Below are positions 30,539-41,030 of a stretch of 64,000 bases of DNA, in pieces. Under the pieces are notes generated by a model that made no database searches, had not been told where the DNA came from, and saw only the letters and a list, made by a program, of their open reading frames with translations. Every line of letters begins with the position of its first letter. The stretch's first letter is position 1. The stretch comes from Gracilaria domingensis (taxonomy: Eukaryota; Rhodophyta; Florideophyceae; Gracilariales; Gracilariaceae): positions 1-64,000 of the forward strand of contig VCMS01000022.1 of assembly GCA_022539475.1 (NCBI GenBank), given 5' to 3'. The translations under genes were made by a program, and so were the position numbers.

Positions 30539-32858
30539 CACTCAAGACTCTTTTTCGAGAATCGTCTTAACAGCTTTTGCTCATCGGACAATGGCGAAAG
30601 TTTTCGAGAGTTCCTCCTCTAGTTCACAATGTCCGCCTCATTGCTTCTGTTTTTGGCCTAAATACTGTAGCTTCGTAGAGCTTATCCAAAGGGTTTAGTA
30701 CCTTTGACGGTACAAGAGAATTGCAGACGTGGGGTTACGACATTTCATCTTTCCGAGTGCAAGAAACCTGCTGCGTTGCTGGCACCAACAAAAAAACCCG
30801 TCTACTATTAAGGGTAGACACGCGGTTCACATCAAACCACATTCGTGTGTTCCGAAAACACTTGAAAGACAGGAGACAACACCTGAACCTATGATACTGT
30901 ACAGCAGTATACGGTTGGCATTGAGCACATGCCTGACGAGCCCCAACGAAAACATTATACCTTTTCTCAGGACTTCAAAAGCAGGTGCCCGACGAAGATC
31001 CCAAACGGTTAATTGACCAACATGGTTAATAATCTGTATCCCCCATCCTCTCTTCATCCTGTTGTCTCCATTACATGTAACGGAGGCAACAAAATGAAGA
31101 GAGGGAGGATATTATGCCGACACAGTGAGTACATAACGAAGTCAGAAAAAACCGATTTTCTTTCTGCGTATACAGCCCCTTGAAAAGGAGAGGAGAAAAT
31201 GAATCCAGCAAACATTTTGACCCGATAAGATTAAAATGGTTCTTCTCAGATATCTTTCTACAGACGGTAGCCTTCCGCTGACGTCATCATAAGGCTTTTA
31301 TCCCTTATACGTTGAATGCGAGCATGAGTTACCTGATGGTATCGCTAACAAGTAGGCCGCCATTTCAAGTCACTTCAACGTCAAATACTGCTCATATCAG
31401 AGTGCAAGATCCAGGACATGTACTTTTACCCCTCTCATATCGCTGCAAACAAGAAAAAGTGCAAATCACCAATCAATATGTAATTGACCTTTTTTCTATA
31501 AGTCTCATGCTAGTGCGTTCTCAAAGAAGTTGCGCTTAGATTAAGTCTATTTCACACTAACGAAAAACGTTAACAGTGTTCAGTATTATCGTATTAATTC
31601 GAATCAGATCGCGATTTCAAATGTACAAAAGCACCATACTGGTTCTTAACATTCCAATACAAGTCCCTGATGCTAAGATCAGAAATAAAATGAGCACCAA
31701 TCAACGCCTGTGCTTCCTAGGAGGATATCATAGTACTCGAAAATGGACTTCGAGGAGCCATCTTTTTCAAACTTTTCTGTGAAGACTTAGCCGGAATTCC
31801 CTGTCAGTGCTCGACAAATAAAAGAGAAATTCGCTCGCTTACCTTCTTTTGTTTTGGTTACACCACCGTCATTGATAGCAATTGCTTGCGGTATACTTTT
31901 GCATTCTAGATCATCGCTCAGACGAATTTTGCTCTAGCCTGTTTAAGGGTACACGGTTTACTATGAAAACTAAGTTTTTCTCTATCCAAAATTTCTTCTC
32001 TTTGAACGCTGCAGTCTGAAAATTGCAGATAGTAAATACGTATTTTCTTGTTCTTTAACCCAAATGATTGGGTAAGACAACACAGAAAATCGGTAGACGT
32101 TTTCTTCCAATCATGGAATTTATGCTTTCTTGCTCTTTATCCGGTGTTCCAAAGCGTCTATGTGTTTATGACGTGCTTACTTATTTGGTCAATGGACAAA
32201 ATCAGGGATCCGTTTACAGCTTATGTTTTCTCGCTTTCCATGAAAGCTGCCAAGCATGATTTATGCTAGCCTTTTTAGGGTATAGTTTCTGTTATATCTT
32301 TTCAGATGTGAAACAGGGAAACAGCAAGGCCATCAGAATTATCACAGCAACACGTTAAGCACAACAACATCATTGAAAAGAAATAAAAACTCGTGCATGA
32401 GATCTACATTCTTTACCGGCACTGCTAGCGTAAAGTGTAGCTTCTATGCAGCGAATGAGAAAGCAACAAAACTTGAGCAAATGCGTGTCATGCAAGAACA
32501 ACAATGACATTGTGGTGAATCGTGAGTCACGAATCGTGACTGCCCGCCAGTGCATCATTGATGATTCCACTATAACAAAAGTCGTGTAATACGGGAACAC
32601 GTAAACAGTGTCAGTTTCTGGCGGTAAGTTTCTGTTAGGAGCATTTCTACAATTACAGAGTCCCTTGTCTTGGGCGGGGCAGATTCCTGCTGCAGTGGAT
32701 GTTGCTCTCGCATCTGTGCCTTCTCCTGTCCTTCGGCAAGTGCTCCTCGGTCTGGTCGCAATCTTGCACGACTCGCGCGGGTTCCGCTGAACGGCTGCGT
32801 CGTCATGATTCCGTCTGCCTCCGAGCGGTGAATTAACGCTATCGTTTCACATATATGT
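30539..32858. other. AT-rich intergenic region
   Basis: About 2.3 kb without a supported gene. It contains the imperfect hairpin 31045-31110. Small open frames are short and unremarkable. Confidence 0.4.
31045..31110. repeat. Imperfect inverted repeat with almost no loop
   Basis: The arms 31045-31075 and 31076-31110 meet at TACATGTA and pair over about 27 of 31 positions, with a 3-base bulge near the outer end. A foldback or MITE-like element is possible. Confidence 0.6.
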
Positions 32859-32906
32859 TTGCTCCTCATTCTTTCTGGCTTGTTTTTTAAGCTCTTTTTT
32901 TTTATC

Positions 32907-34532
32907 ATGTCATCATCATCTACAACTGTTGCTGAATTGAAGCATCAGTTCGAATCTCATTCGCATGAGGCTGCTTCACTTGCATCCACGTTAGCGCGCC
33001 GTCGCGCTGATATTGCTCTCAAACGTGCTGAGGCTGCCACTATTGCCGTTTCTTTAGAGGCCGCAAAAGATGAATTAGATTCTTTGTTACGAGATGAGTC
33101 GGCGATACGCTCTTCGGCACCACAATCTCCGAAACGATCTTCCGTACAAGCTGATTTCTTTCCGGATCCTGGATTGGTCCGGGCCTTATCTGGCCAGCTT
33201 GACGTAACACGGGAGTGGCTTAAGTCTGCTGCTGATCGTCGTTCAAAACTTCGTGAACAACTGAAGGCATTTCAAGGCTCAAAATCCCATGGAGAAAACT
33301 CTTGTGCAGACCAAGCTCTACAAGATATATCTCTGCCTGCGCGATCAACACGGAGCAAATCTGTCGATGACGAATCCCAGTCATTACAGAGTGCGGAGCT
33401 CGCGCTTTTGGCAACCCTCAGACAAGAAAGCGAGACACAATCCACATTTCGACAGGATCATTCTCGAATATGGCGGGATGTCACCATGCCTAACCTAGCT
33501 CTCATCTCGCGCGATCCTCGGCCAGATTCTTCAGAGCAAGTATCGTTGGGAGTTGTTACGGAACGTATTTTCGAAGGCGTTACGTGCTTCACTCCAACGG
33601 CGTCCAAACCGGGTGCACATGAGAACGAGATGAGAATCAATAGCTCTGAATCAATCGAAAAGCCCTCTGAAAATGACATGGAGCTTGTAATTCCTCATTT
33701 TGCAGCGCTGAAGACGAGAGCAAAAGAAGATGACTTTGAGGTACGCATAATAGCGCCGAAGGTCGCGTTGTCAAAAGTCATAGAAATGGTTTCTGATAAT
33801 GATATAGCGAAGAGGGTACCAAGCTCTCCGTTGCCCACGAATGGCCCTCCTACTCGTGTTTCGGGCGCGAAAGATGATGAGAGCTCGTCTGCGATGGACC
33901 GTGTGGCGGCACATGAGGAAACTACACGATCCAAAAAGCACAAAGAGGCAGTTTCAAAGATATCACACCGTTTATCTCACTCTTCTCACGTACTAACCCC
34001 AGAGCACTTTGTAGAAATACTCTCACTCGGCGTCCCAGCGAGGTTTCAGGAATCAGCTCTAGAACTTGTTTACTCGACTAACTTGCATGGAATATCCCTA
34101 CATACCTTGTATCATCGTTCTGAGAAGCGATCACCCACTATAATTGCCATTCGGGATACACATGGGAACGTCTTTGGATGCTATGGATCTCATCCTTGGA
34201 AAGCCACTGCCACCAGATATTATGGTTCGGGCGAGAGCTTTGTCTTTGGCGCCGAAGACGACAGAAATTTGAAGGTTTTCAAATGGAGTCGAACAAACTC
34301 ATACTTTCAGTTCACTTCTAATACATTCTTGGCTCTCGGGGGAGGTGCTGGAAGTCACTTTGCGCTATGGTTGGATGAAGATCTTTTGATGGGAACAACT
34401 GCGAGTTGTGCCACATTCGACAGCCCTCCATTAACATTTGCGTCTGCAGATGAGGAGAAGAGCAACACAGAGTTCAAGATTGTATCTCTTGAAGTATGGG
34501 CCTTCGTTCCCCGTAGAATACATTCCATGTAG
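32907..34532 (+). CDS. TLDc-domain protein (OXR1/TLDC family)
   Basis: The product is 541 residues from the ATG at 32907 (MSSSSTTVAELKHQ). Residues about 5-80 are a helical, probably coiled-coil region, and the middle is Ser/Glu-rich and disordered. The last 190 residues form a TLDc domain: LTPEHFVEILSLGVPARF, then LVYSTNLHGISLHTLY, GCYGSHPW, YYGSGESFVFG, FKWSRTNSYFQF and a final FKIVSLEVWAF. These blocks match the TLDc order (L..lp.r....l.yst..hG.sl..ly..., G.f.s..w, ..yG.ge.flF, ...N.yf). TLDc proteins act in oxidative-stress resistance and, in animals and yeast, bind the V-ATPase. An upstream in-frame ATG at 32859 would add a hydrophobic 16-residue leader, so a membrane-anchored form cannot be excluded. 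Confidence 0.88.
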   Translation: MSSSSTTVAELKHQFESHSHEAASLASTLARRRADIALKRAEAATIAVSLEAAKDELDSLLRDESAIRSSAPQSPKRSSVQADFFPDPGLVRALSGQLDVTREWLKSAADRRSKLREQLKAFQGSKSHGENSCADQALQDISLPARSTRSKSVDDESQSLQSAELALLATLRQESETQSTFRQDHSRIWRDVTMPNLALISRDPRPDSSEQVSLGVVTERIFEGVTCFTPTASKPGAHENEMRINSSESIEKPSENDMELVIPHFAALKTRAKEDDFEVRIIAPKVALSKVIEMVSDNDIAKRVPSSPLPTNGPPTRVSGAKDDESSSAMDRVAAHEETTRSKKHKEAVSKISHRLSHSSHVLTPEHFVEILSLGVPARFQESALELVYSTNLHGISLHTLYHRSEKRSPTIIAIRDTHGNVFGCYGSHPWKATATRYYGSGESFVFGAEDDRNLKVFKWSRTNSYFQFTSNTFLALGGGAGSHFALWLDEDLLMGTTASCATFDSPPLTFASADEEKSNTEFKIVSLEVWAFVPRRIHSM

Positions 34533-34924
34533 GACTACTTCTGTGTTGATAAGGACTTCCAAGACCTGTTTGGACTATTTCGCACTCCTGGTGAAGTTGT
34601 TAGTTTTTTGTTATTGTCATTGCAGCGGCGTCATAGAGAGACTACGTAGAAACTAAAGACGTTGATAAAGATAGGTATGGCACAGAATGTGACCCAATCC
34701 GAAACCTTCTGTGGCTTTCTCTAGCACCAAAAATGCTATGTAGTGATAGAGGAATAGGGTATCGTTGCGGGCTCTCTGCTTGTCGAACGCCTCTTATGAG
34801 ACCGTTTCTTTAATACTGAAAGGACATCCTTGTCATTAGCAGTTACCAAAAACGACACCTATCCCGGTGTCTCAAACGTGTTAGATGGTTGGCAGTGTCA
34901 TGGCCACTACACCAGTTGAAAGAG

Positions 34925-35357
34925 TTAAAGAGCCCCACCAAGCTATGAATGTCATCTCAACATGTGTTAGAAGCTCTGCTGCACCCTGGAGAACTGCAAA
35001 CAGTTGTCTGGGAAGGGGAAACGTACCATTATGGCATCCATTTCTTCGTCGGAAATCTTCGCTCGCTGCGGGGCTTTGTCTAGTCTTTGAGATGTTCGAA
35101 CCACTCCAGGAGGAGAGGGAATATTGGTCTGCGCGACGGGCTGAGAAGTCACTTTTGCTGCTCCTACCGCAGCATCTGATGAGTTTCGCACTGAAAAGCA
35201 AAGATTCATCTGTCAGTTGTTCTGCTACATTGCACGCACTTGCAGGTAGACCCCGCAACAAAAAGAATCCCCTTCACTTACGAGCTGGATGCGAAGCCCC
35301 TGCAGCTCGAGCCTTTTCAATCGCATATCGAAATCTTATAAGCGGCTGTCTCATCAT
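34925..35357 (-). CDS. KGD4: KGD4/MRPS36-like subunit of 2-oxoglutarate dehydrogenase, three exons
   Basis: Three small exons (35357-35282, 35190-35027, 34942-34925) with GT-AG introns of 91 and 84 bases give an 85-residue protein. It starts MMRQPLIRFRY, matching the PLIRFP motif near the start of human MRPS36/KGD4. It ends RAKISDEEMDAIMLGGAL, matching the EEM..I..GG end of that family. Between them is a Ser/Pro/Ala-rich linker. In yeast and mammals this protein tethers E3 to the E2 core of the 2-oxoglutarate dehydrogenase complex in mitochondria. The last exon codes only five residues, which complete the conserved GG motif, so the splicing is well supported. The basic N terminus can act as targeting sequence. 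Confidence 0.75.
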
Positions 35358-36182
35358 CCGTAGATTTAAAAGGATCGGAGCTTAGACGTGCTCAGGAGGC
35401 TTGTAGATGGGCTTGTGGGCCGTCCAGAAGTCACGAAGATGAAGTTAATGCACAGAAAAGGAATTAGCTTCACCGTTCCATAAAGGAGGAGAGAGAGAAA
35501 AGGAAGGCACTAATCACAAGGGCGCCCCAGTTAAGTTATGTTGCAACAAACTGAGAGTACTTGTCGCCGAGGACTCGTTTGGCTCTCCCAAACGTGTCCA
35601 CTGTAAGAATTGTTGTAGAGCCTCTGCCCTGTGCTGCCTTCAAAACTATGAACTACGTATCGCACTTCTACTACCTAACTCTTTAACAGTCCAGGGGGTG
35701 CCGTATGACTTCGCATGAGCTCGTGCACCGCTTCCTCGACAGGGAGAGGAACACCAACACCATTTTGTTTCACATGACAAAGGCTATATCTTTGAAGACT
35801 GCCTACACTCTGCTGCTGTGGGAACTGGGTTCATGTGTAGTCAGTGTTTCAAGTCAAGAACAGTCGCCAACAGCGAAAGGACAATAAGGCTTTAGCATAT
35901 GGCAGTTCAAGCTACGTCTCTTTGCCTGCCACCCGCGCAAAATTCTTTCTAGAGAGCTAGCGGCTCGGCAAAGTCCATGTGTCTCGCTCCCTGAAGAAAC
36001 CGTTGTCTCAGGTTCAGACCGCGAGAAAGTCATAACTTTACACTGGAGCGCAAATAGGCGGACGGGTGCTCATTAAAGAAGGACACGCATAAGCAGCATC
36101 ACACACAAGTCGGGCACCATCCAAATTCAGTAAGCCAACAGGCTCACACAGCCAAAAGCGCATCTCAAGGATGGCAGGAGAA
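35358..36182. other. Intergenic region
   Basis: About 0.8 kb holding the KGD4 promoter side and the 3' flank of the WD40 gene. No gene is supported. Confidence 0.4.
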
Positions 36183-39059
36183 TTATCTCGTATTCAAATC
36201 TACATTAGCCATCATTTCGTTCTTTTCTGATAGTACAAGAAGAGCAGAAAATGTGAACTTCCTAAAGGGATTCGCCCGTAGAGTTTGCACATACAACTCA
36301 TTCTGGACACCGAATTCGCGATTATCCATGTCAACTTCAGCGAAAAATGCACCAGTGTGCGCATTGAAGACACGAACCTTTTCTTCAGCGCTTGCCCCAG
36401 AGACAATATAGTCCCGATTATTCATGTAGTAAGATCGAGTGAAATTGTAATCGTTGCCCGCACGTGGGATCTTAAACTCTGTCATCAGTCGTCCATCAGA
36501 AGCCGAGTATTGGCGAACTTCATTGTCAATAGCAGACACCAAAAGGCACTCATCATCAGGTGAAAAACACGCCATCACGTTCTCAGTCCGACTTCTCGTC
36601 GTAAACACTGGTCGTCGCCCGCCCCCAGGTCTCGATTCTCGCAAGTCCCATTTCTTCACACAGTGGTCAAAACTCGCGGTTATGAGCACATGAGGATTGT
36701 GATGAGCAAACTTCGTGACATTAATGCCTCGATGATGACAATCCTTCATAACCTCTACTTTTCGACCAGTAGCCAGATCGTATAAACCAACATCCCGAGT
36801 TACTCCGCTAACGGCAAATCGCGCATCATCTGCACTGGTATGGATCGATGTCAAATGATCAAAGGGTTCAGACGTATACACACAGCCACCCCTCCTCCTA
36901 TCCCTCATCCAGCTAACACTAAACACATGTATAGCTCCAGCATTTGATCCCGCGAGGAACAGGTCACTCTGTTTGTTTAACCAAGACAGTCCGTACACCT
37001 GGTTCACCTCACGTGCGCCAGCAGCGGCGCCATTCGCATTGCGACCAAACTGTAATCTCCTTAATGAATTCGTTTTCGAGATTACAGCCCCCGGCTCACG
37101 ATCTCCCAAGCCCCCCTTCAAATGACAAGAAGCCTTAACAACACCACTCTCCATATCCATCACAACCAAGTATCCTTTCTCTGTTCCATACACAAGCTCG
37201 CCCGGGATTCTCGGATTGAACTCAAATTGACGAGGGCGATCGCCAATCTGACACAAATATTCTATGCGAGGAGCGCCAGGTCGAGTGAGCAGAACTCGCG
37301 AAAACTGGTCTTCAAACCCGTAGTCTTGCTCGCCTTCATAGCCAGTGCTCGCCCACGCAGCAGAATCCTTTGCTCCGCGCGGCGTTGGTAACAAACCACT
37401 CCATGGTTCCGTGGGCGCAGAAGGACCATCGGTCATACGCGATGACAAGGCAGCAGCCTGAACGCGACGCATTCTTTCAATAAATGAAGCATCACGTTCG
37501 TTCGGTGCAGAGGAAGTCGCTGCCAGGGCAACGGTCAAACCCGTAGCGACGCTCAGTCTTGAAGGTCCGCCACCAGACGGTATACCAGCGGCAGCAACGG
37601 CAGCCATCAAATCCATGACAGGTTCTCCCTGCGAAGCAGTACGACGCCTCTTCCGTAATCTAGGCTCCGAAATGGTGCAGGCACTGCTCCGCGAAAGTCT
37701 GGAGTCATGCGAAATACCCAGTTCACGATCTCGCAACAGTGACGCGGTGCTCTTCCTATTCGAAACACCAGAGGGCGTTCGATGATGTTCGAAATGGTTG
37801 CGCGCAAGTTGACGAGCCTTATCAAGTTCTTCAGGGCCTATATTGACGCCATCAAGCATGTGCAACGGCTTTTTTGTGACGGAAAGCAAAAACACACGGT
37901 AGTGAGGCACGAGCGCTACGGGGGTAGGATTGACGAAAGCAATAGGAGCCCAGCCATTGGGCAGGTGACGTGGTGCATCATGCTGCGAATGATCAATCAT
38001 ATCGATAGGTTCTGTTACAGTGCGTCGGGCGACCGAAGGGTTTGGCGATAATGATGTGTTGATAGTGGCAGCGGTAGCAGCGACAGGGGCGGAGGCAGCA
38101 TTGGGCATAAGTGCATCATGACACGGCTCAGGACATGGTTGCTTTGAAGAAGAATAAGCGCAGTTGTACAGTCGTGAATGAGAATGATGCTGGCGAGGGC
38201 GAAGCGAGTGCTGCGTACACATGGCAGAGTTACGTTCAGCGGCATCATGCATATCGGTGGCAGAGGTAGAAAGTGAGCGACAGAGGTTTTTCATAGAATC
38301 ATAAGTAGTCAAGTCATATATACTGCCGGCAAATAAGGCAGCAACTAGAGAAGGCAAGGCATCCAGAAACTCGGCCGTTCTCCACAAGTTGGAAAACTTG
38401 GTGCAGCGGAGCGACACCCAACGCAGATCCTTAAGAAGAGCGAGAGCGTGATAATGAACGGAGGATATAGGACATGCATCCATACGCAAGCCAACGAGTT
38501 TCGAATGCGGGTGTGAGAGAGGATAAGAATGAAAGAAAGGGTTCCAAGGACGCAAGGCTATGGCGTTGAGATTGCAACATGCAGCAAAGTCAATCTCAAC
38601 ACAGAGATCAAGCGGAAGACGAAACGAAGCAGCCATGAGAGCAGCAGCACCATCGGCACTCAAGTTGGTACAGTGCGAAAAGTCCCACAAACACGGCGTC
38701 GAGGAACACGCGGCAGCAGCACGAGCAAATTCAACATGGTACGGCGTAAGTGCACGAAACGGAGCGTCTAAACAAGCGGTATGAAATGTGTCCAACGCAG
38801 GCAACGAGCAAATGCGAACAAAGTGTCGCAGGAAGAGACGAACAGCCGGCCATGACGCGCCGTACGCAACGAGCAACGCGCACGCAAGCGCGGCGGCGTG
38901 GGAGTCGGAGAGCGAGGAACGAGTGAGAGAAAAGAAGGACGGAAGCGTTTGAAAGAGGGAGGGATGCAGTCGATGGTCGGCGGTGGAGACGGCTAACAAG
39001 TTGCAGACGCGCGTGTAAGTGGCAAGCGCAGCCTCTGAAGGACGGCGGCAATCCGCCAT
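36183..39059 (-). CDS. Large LRR-like plus WD40-repeat protein
   Basis: The product is 958 residues with no intron. The N-terminal 260 residues are Leu/Ala/Cys-rich helical repeats that look like degenerate leucine-rich repeats (LVGLRMDACPISS, LRWVSLRCTKFSNL). Residues about 260-560 are low-complexity His/Ser/Arg-rich. The C-terminal 370 residues form a WD40 propeller, with blades such as GELVYGTEKGYLVVMDMESG, VYGLSWLNKQSDLFLAGSNA, ARFAVSGVTRDVGLYDLATG, LITASFDHCVKKWDLRES and CLLVSAIDNEVRQYSASDG. The exact family was not identified. Proteins with this layout often serve as scaffolds or ubiquitin-ligase receptors, but nothing here proves that. Confidence 0.8.
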   Translation of the reverse strand: MADCRRPSEAALATYTRVCNLLAVSTADHRLHPSLFQTLPSFFSLTRSSLSDSHAAALACALLVAYGASWPAVRLFLRHFVRICSLPALDTFHTACLDAPFRALTPYHVEFARAAAACSSTPCLWDFSHCTNLSADGAAALMAASFRLPLDLCVEIDFAACCNLNAIALRPWNPFFHSYPLSHPHSKLVGLRMDACPISSVHYHALALLKDLRWVSLRCTKFSNLWRTAEFLDALPSLVAALFAGSIYDLTTYDSMKNLCRSLSTSATDMHDAAERNSAMCTQHSLRPRQHHSHSRLYNCAYSSSKQPCPEPCHDALMPNAASAPVAATAATINTSLSPNPSVARRTVTEPIDMIDHSQHDAPRHLPNGWAPIAFVNPTPVALVPHYRVFLLSVTKKPLHMLDGVNIGPEELDKARQLARNHFEHHRTPSGVSNRKSTASLLRDRELGISHDSRLSRSSACTISEPRLRKRRRTASQGEPVMDLMAAVAAAGIPSGGGPSRLSVATGLTVALAATSSAPNERDASFIERMRRVQAAALSSRMTDGPSAPTEPWSGLLPTPRGAKDSAAWASTGYEGEQDYGFEDQFSRVLLTRPGAPRIEYLCQIGDRPRQFEFNPRIPGELVYGTEKGYLVVMDMESGVVKASCHLKGGLGDREPGAVISKTNSLRRLQFGRNANGAAAGAREVNQVYGLSWLNKQSDLFLAGSNAGAIHVFSVSWMRDRRRGGCVYTSEPFDHLTSIHTSADDARFAVSGVTRDVGLYDLATGRKVEVMKDCHHRGINVTKFAHHNPHVLITASFDHCVKKWDLRESRPGGGRRPVFTTRSRTENVMACFSPDDECLLVSAIDNEVRQYSASDGRLMTEFKIPRAGNDYNFTRSYYMNNRDYIVSGASAEEKVRVFNAHTGAFFAEVDMDNREFGVQNELYVQTLRANPFRKFTFSALLVLSEKNEMMANVDLNTR

Positions 39060-39803
39060 GGAAGGCGGACGACAGCAACAGTCAGCTCAAGCGAGGCCGG
39101 GGGCGGTCGCGTCGCGGCGCGCACCAACAGGGCGCAGCAATGGCGGCCACGACGAGGGACGCACGACGAAGAGGGAGCGGGGAGGGGGGAGGGAAGGGCG
39201 TGTGGGGGAGGGAAGGGAAAGGGAGTGCGGGAGGGGGAGGGTGGAGGGGGGTGGTGGAGGGGACAGTGCGGGCGACTAGACATGCATGGTGGAGGGGGAC
39301 GCGCGAACAACGGAGGTTGGAGGGGGGATGAGGTGCGATGGTGCGGCGGACGGGGGGCCGCGGGCGATGGCGGGTGTCGGGTGGCGGGCGTGTTCCACGA
39401 GGTGGTGGAAGCGCGCGGCGTTGCGCTGGCTGCACACACTTGGCGGCAGAAGCGCGCCACAGCGGATCACAGTGCGCGCGCCGCGCCACGCGCGTGCGCG
39501 CCGCTGGAAGGTTGGCTCCGCCGTCGCCGCGTGGCACGCTTGGCATGCGTGGCATGCGTGGCATGCGTGGCATGCATGGCCACGAGCGCCGCTCTGCTGG
39601 GTGCGCACTGCGCACTGCGCACTGCGCACTGCGCACGTGTGAGAAACAGCGCGAATCAGAAACAGCGCGAGTGTGCAATATAGGGGCCGCATGGTGGCGG
39701 CGGGGGCTCTCAAGTTAGCGCGGCTTTATAAAGTAGGAAAGTACGTCGATGGTACAGGGGGGTGGTAGTACACAGGCGGGAGCGGTGGAGGCGAGGCGGC
39801 CAC
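39060..39803. other. CpG-rich intergenic region with G-rich strand and microsatellites
   Basis: The plus strand at 39170-39360 is a long G-rich tract, so the WD40 gene leader is C-rich on its coding strand. Two simple repeats follow at 39540-39579 and 39601-39637. A TATAAAG at about 39726 has no obvious gene. No frame in this stretch resembles the missing middle part of an adenylate kinase. Confidence 0.5.
39540..39637. repeat. Microsatellites, 9-bp and 7-bp units
   Basis: A GGCATGCGT unit is repeated about four times at 39541-39579, and a GCACTGC unit about five times at 39601-39637. Confidence 0.85.
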
Positions 39804-40487
39804 TTACGGCAGCGCGGGCGCCGAGTAGTTGGCACGGAGAAGATCACCCGTGCTGACGTGAACGGCTGATGTGGCGGCGCTCAGCAGCTCGCCCTGCGTG
39901 CCCTTGCCGCAGCCCGGCGCGCCCATGAGCAGCACGCGGCGCTCCACGCCCATGGCGTGTCGCACGCTCTCAAAAACGCTCTCAATGCCCGATCCGTCGT
40001 CGTGCACGACCTGCACCGGGATCTCACCGCCGACCAACACGTCACAGATCTCGTCGGCATGGCGCTCGTAGATGCTCAGCCGCTTCTCGATCACGGCCGG
40101 GTCGTCGTCGGCACGATGCGAGTACAGGCGGCGCGCGAGCAGACGAGAACGGAGTGTGTGCTCGTGCAAATGTAGCTGGATGGCTAATGTAGGCCTTTGC
40201 TCCACGTCCAGAAGAAGCTTTGCTTGCTCCGGCGTGCGTGGATACCCATCCAAGATGTACCCGTTCTGGCGGACATCGGGCTGTGCTAGGCGGCCTCGTA
40301 ACAATGATGTGACCGTGCCGTCATCCAAAAGCTTGCCGGACGCCAAAGTATCATGATGAGGAGAAGCAGCGCGCGGCGGCGCCGTCAGCAGACACGGCGG
40401 CACAAGCGGAGCCGCGCCAGTAGCCGCCTGTGACCGAACGGCGCGCAAGCCGTGACGGGCGGGCGCGTACAATCTTGTCGTTAGCAT
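39804..40487 (-). CDS. Adenylate kinase with swapped halves (circularly permuted?), organellar
   Basis: The ATG at 40487 begins MLTTRLYAPARHGLRAVRSQ, a good organellar presequence, and the product is 227 residues. After about 45 residues comes the second half of an adenylate kinase: ASGKLLDDGTVTSLLRGRLAQP, NGYILDGYPRTPEQA, a short lid with RADDD and RLSIYERHAD, and the final helix ending SVFESVRHAMG. Without a break the N-terminal half follows: RVLLMGAPGCGKGTQ (Walker A P-loop) and HVSTGDLLRANYSAPALP, then stop. In normal kinases the P-loop half comes first. Total length equals one kinase domain. The new ends fall in the loop between STGDLLR and GKLV. The stop TAA lies inside a GTAAGT donor-like sequence, so splicing onward is an alternative, but no continuation is visible before the WD40 gene. 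All core motifs are retained. Confidence 0.8.
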   Translation of the reverse strand: MLTTRLYAPARHGLRAVRSQAATGAAPLVPPCLLTAPPRAASPHHDTLASGKLLDDGTVTSLLRGRLAQPDVRQNGYILDGYPRTPEQAKLLLDVEQRPTLAIQLHLHEHTLRSRLLARRLYSHRADDDPAVIEKRLSIYERHADEICDVLVGGEIPVQVVHDDGSGIESVFESVRHAMGVERRVLLMGAPGCGKGTQGELLSAATSAVHVSTGDLLRANYSAPALP

Positions 40488-41030
40488 GTGGGCGCGACCA
40501 AGAAGCGGAAGGGGGGGTGGGGAAGGGGGAGGGGGAGTTGTCGAACCCACTGTGCGCGCGGCGGCGGCGGCAAGCGCGACGGCGCGTTTTATGGCGAGCG
40601 CGGAATGGCCAGCGCGCCCGCACGTGGCGGATGTGCTCCTTCCGGCGCGGCGGATGTGCATCGCGGGCCGACACGTCAGCGCGCGCAAACGAAATGTTGC
40701 CGCCACGCGATCATTTTTCGGTTCGAGCTTCCATAAAAACGGCCGTGCAAATGTTTTGTGGCGGCAGCCAGCGGCTGTGATTTCTCGCGTCCAGTGGAAG
40801 GCGCGCGCGGCGTGCGTTTTGGCGCCAACTGCGGCCGCGGCGCGTAGATGCGCCTCGGCTTTCCGCGTCGAGCCGCTTTTGCTGCGGCATGCGCGCGCTG
40901 CTTCCACCTGCGCCGCGTTGCGTTTTCGTCCTCTTTCCACGCTGCTCTGCCCGACTTGCCGCCCCGCCCCCCCAATTCAGAGCTCCGTGCACGCTCGACG
41001 CCTTCTGCCCACGCAATGGGTGTCATGTAG

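Noticed and set aside
39082-39718. Several long overlapping frames on both strands in the G-rich region
   Set aside because: Translation of simple repeats and GC-rich DNA. None continues the adenylate kinase.
39720-39735. TATA box (TTATAAAG) as promoter of a plus-strand gene
   Set aside because: No plus-strand gene follows; the next 1.2 kb holds the minus-strand adenylate kinase.
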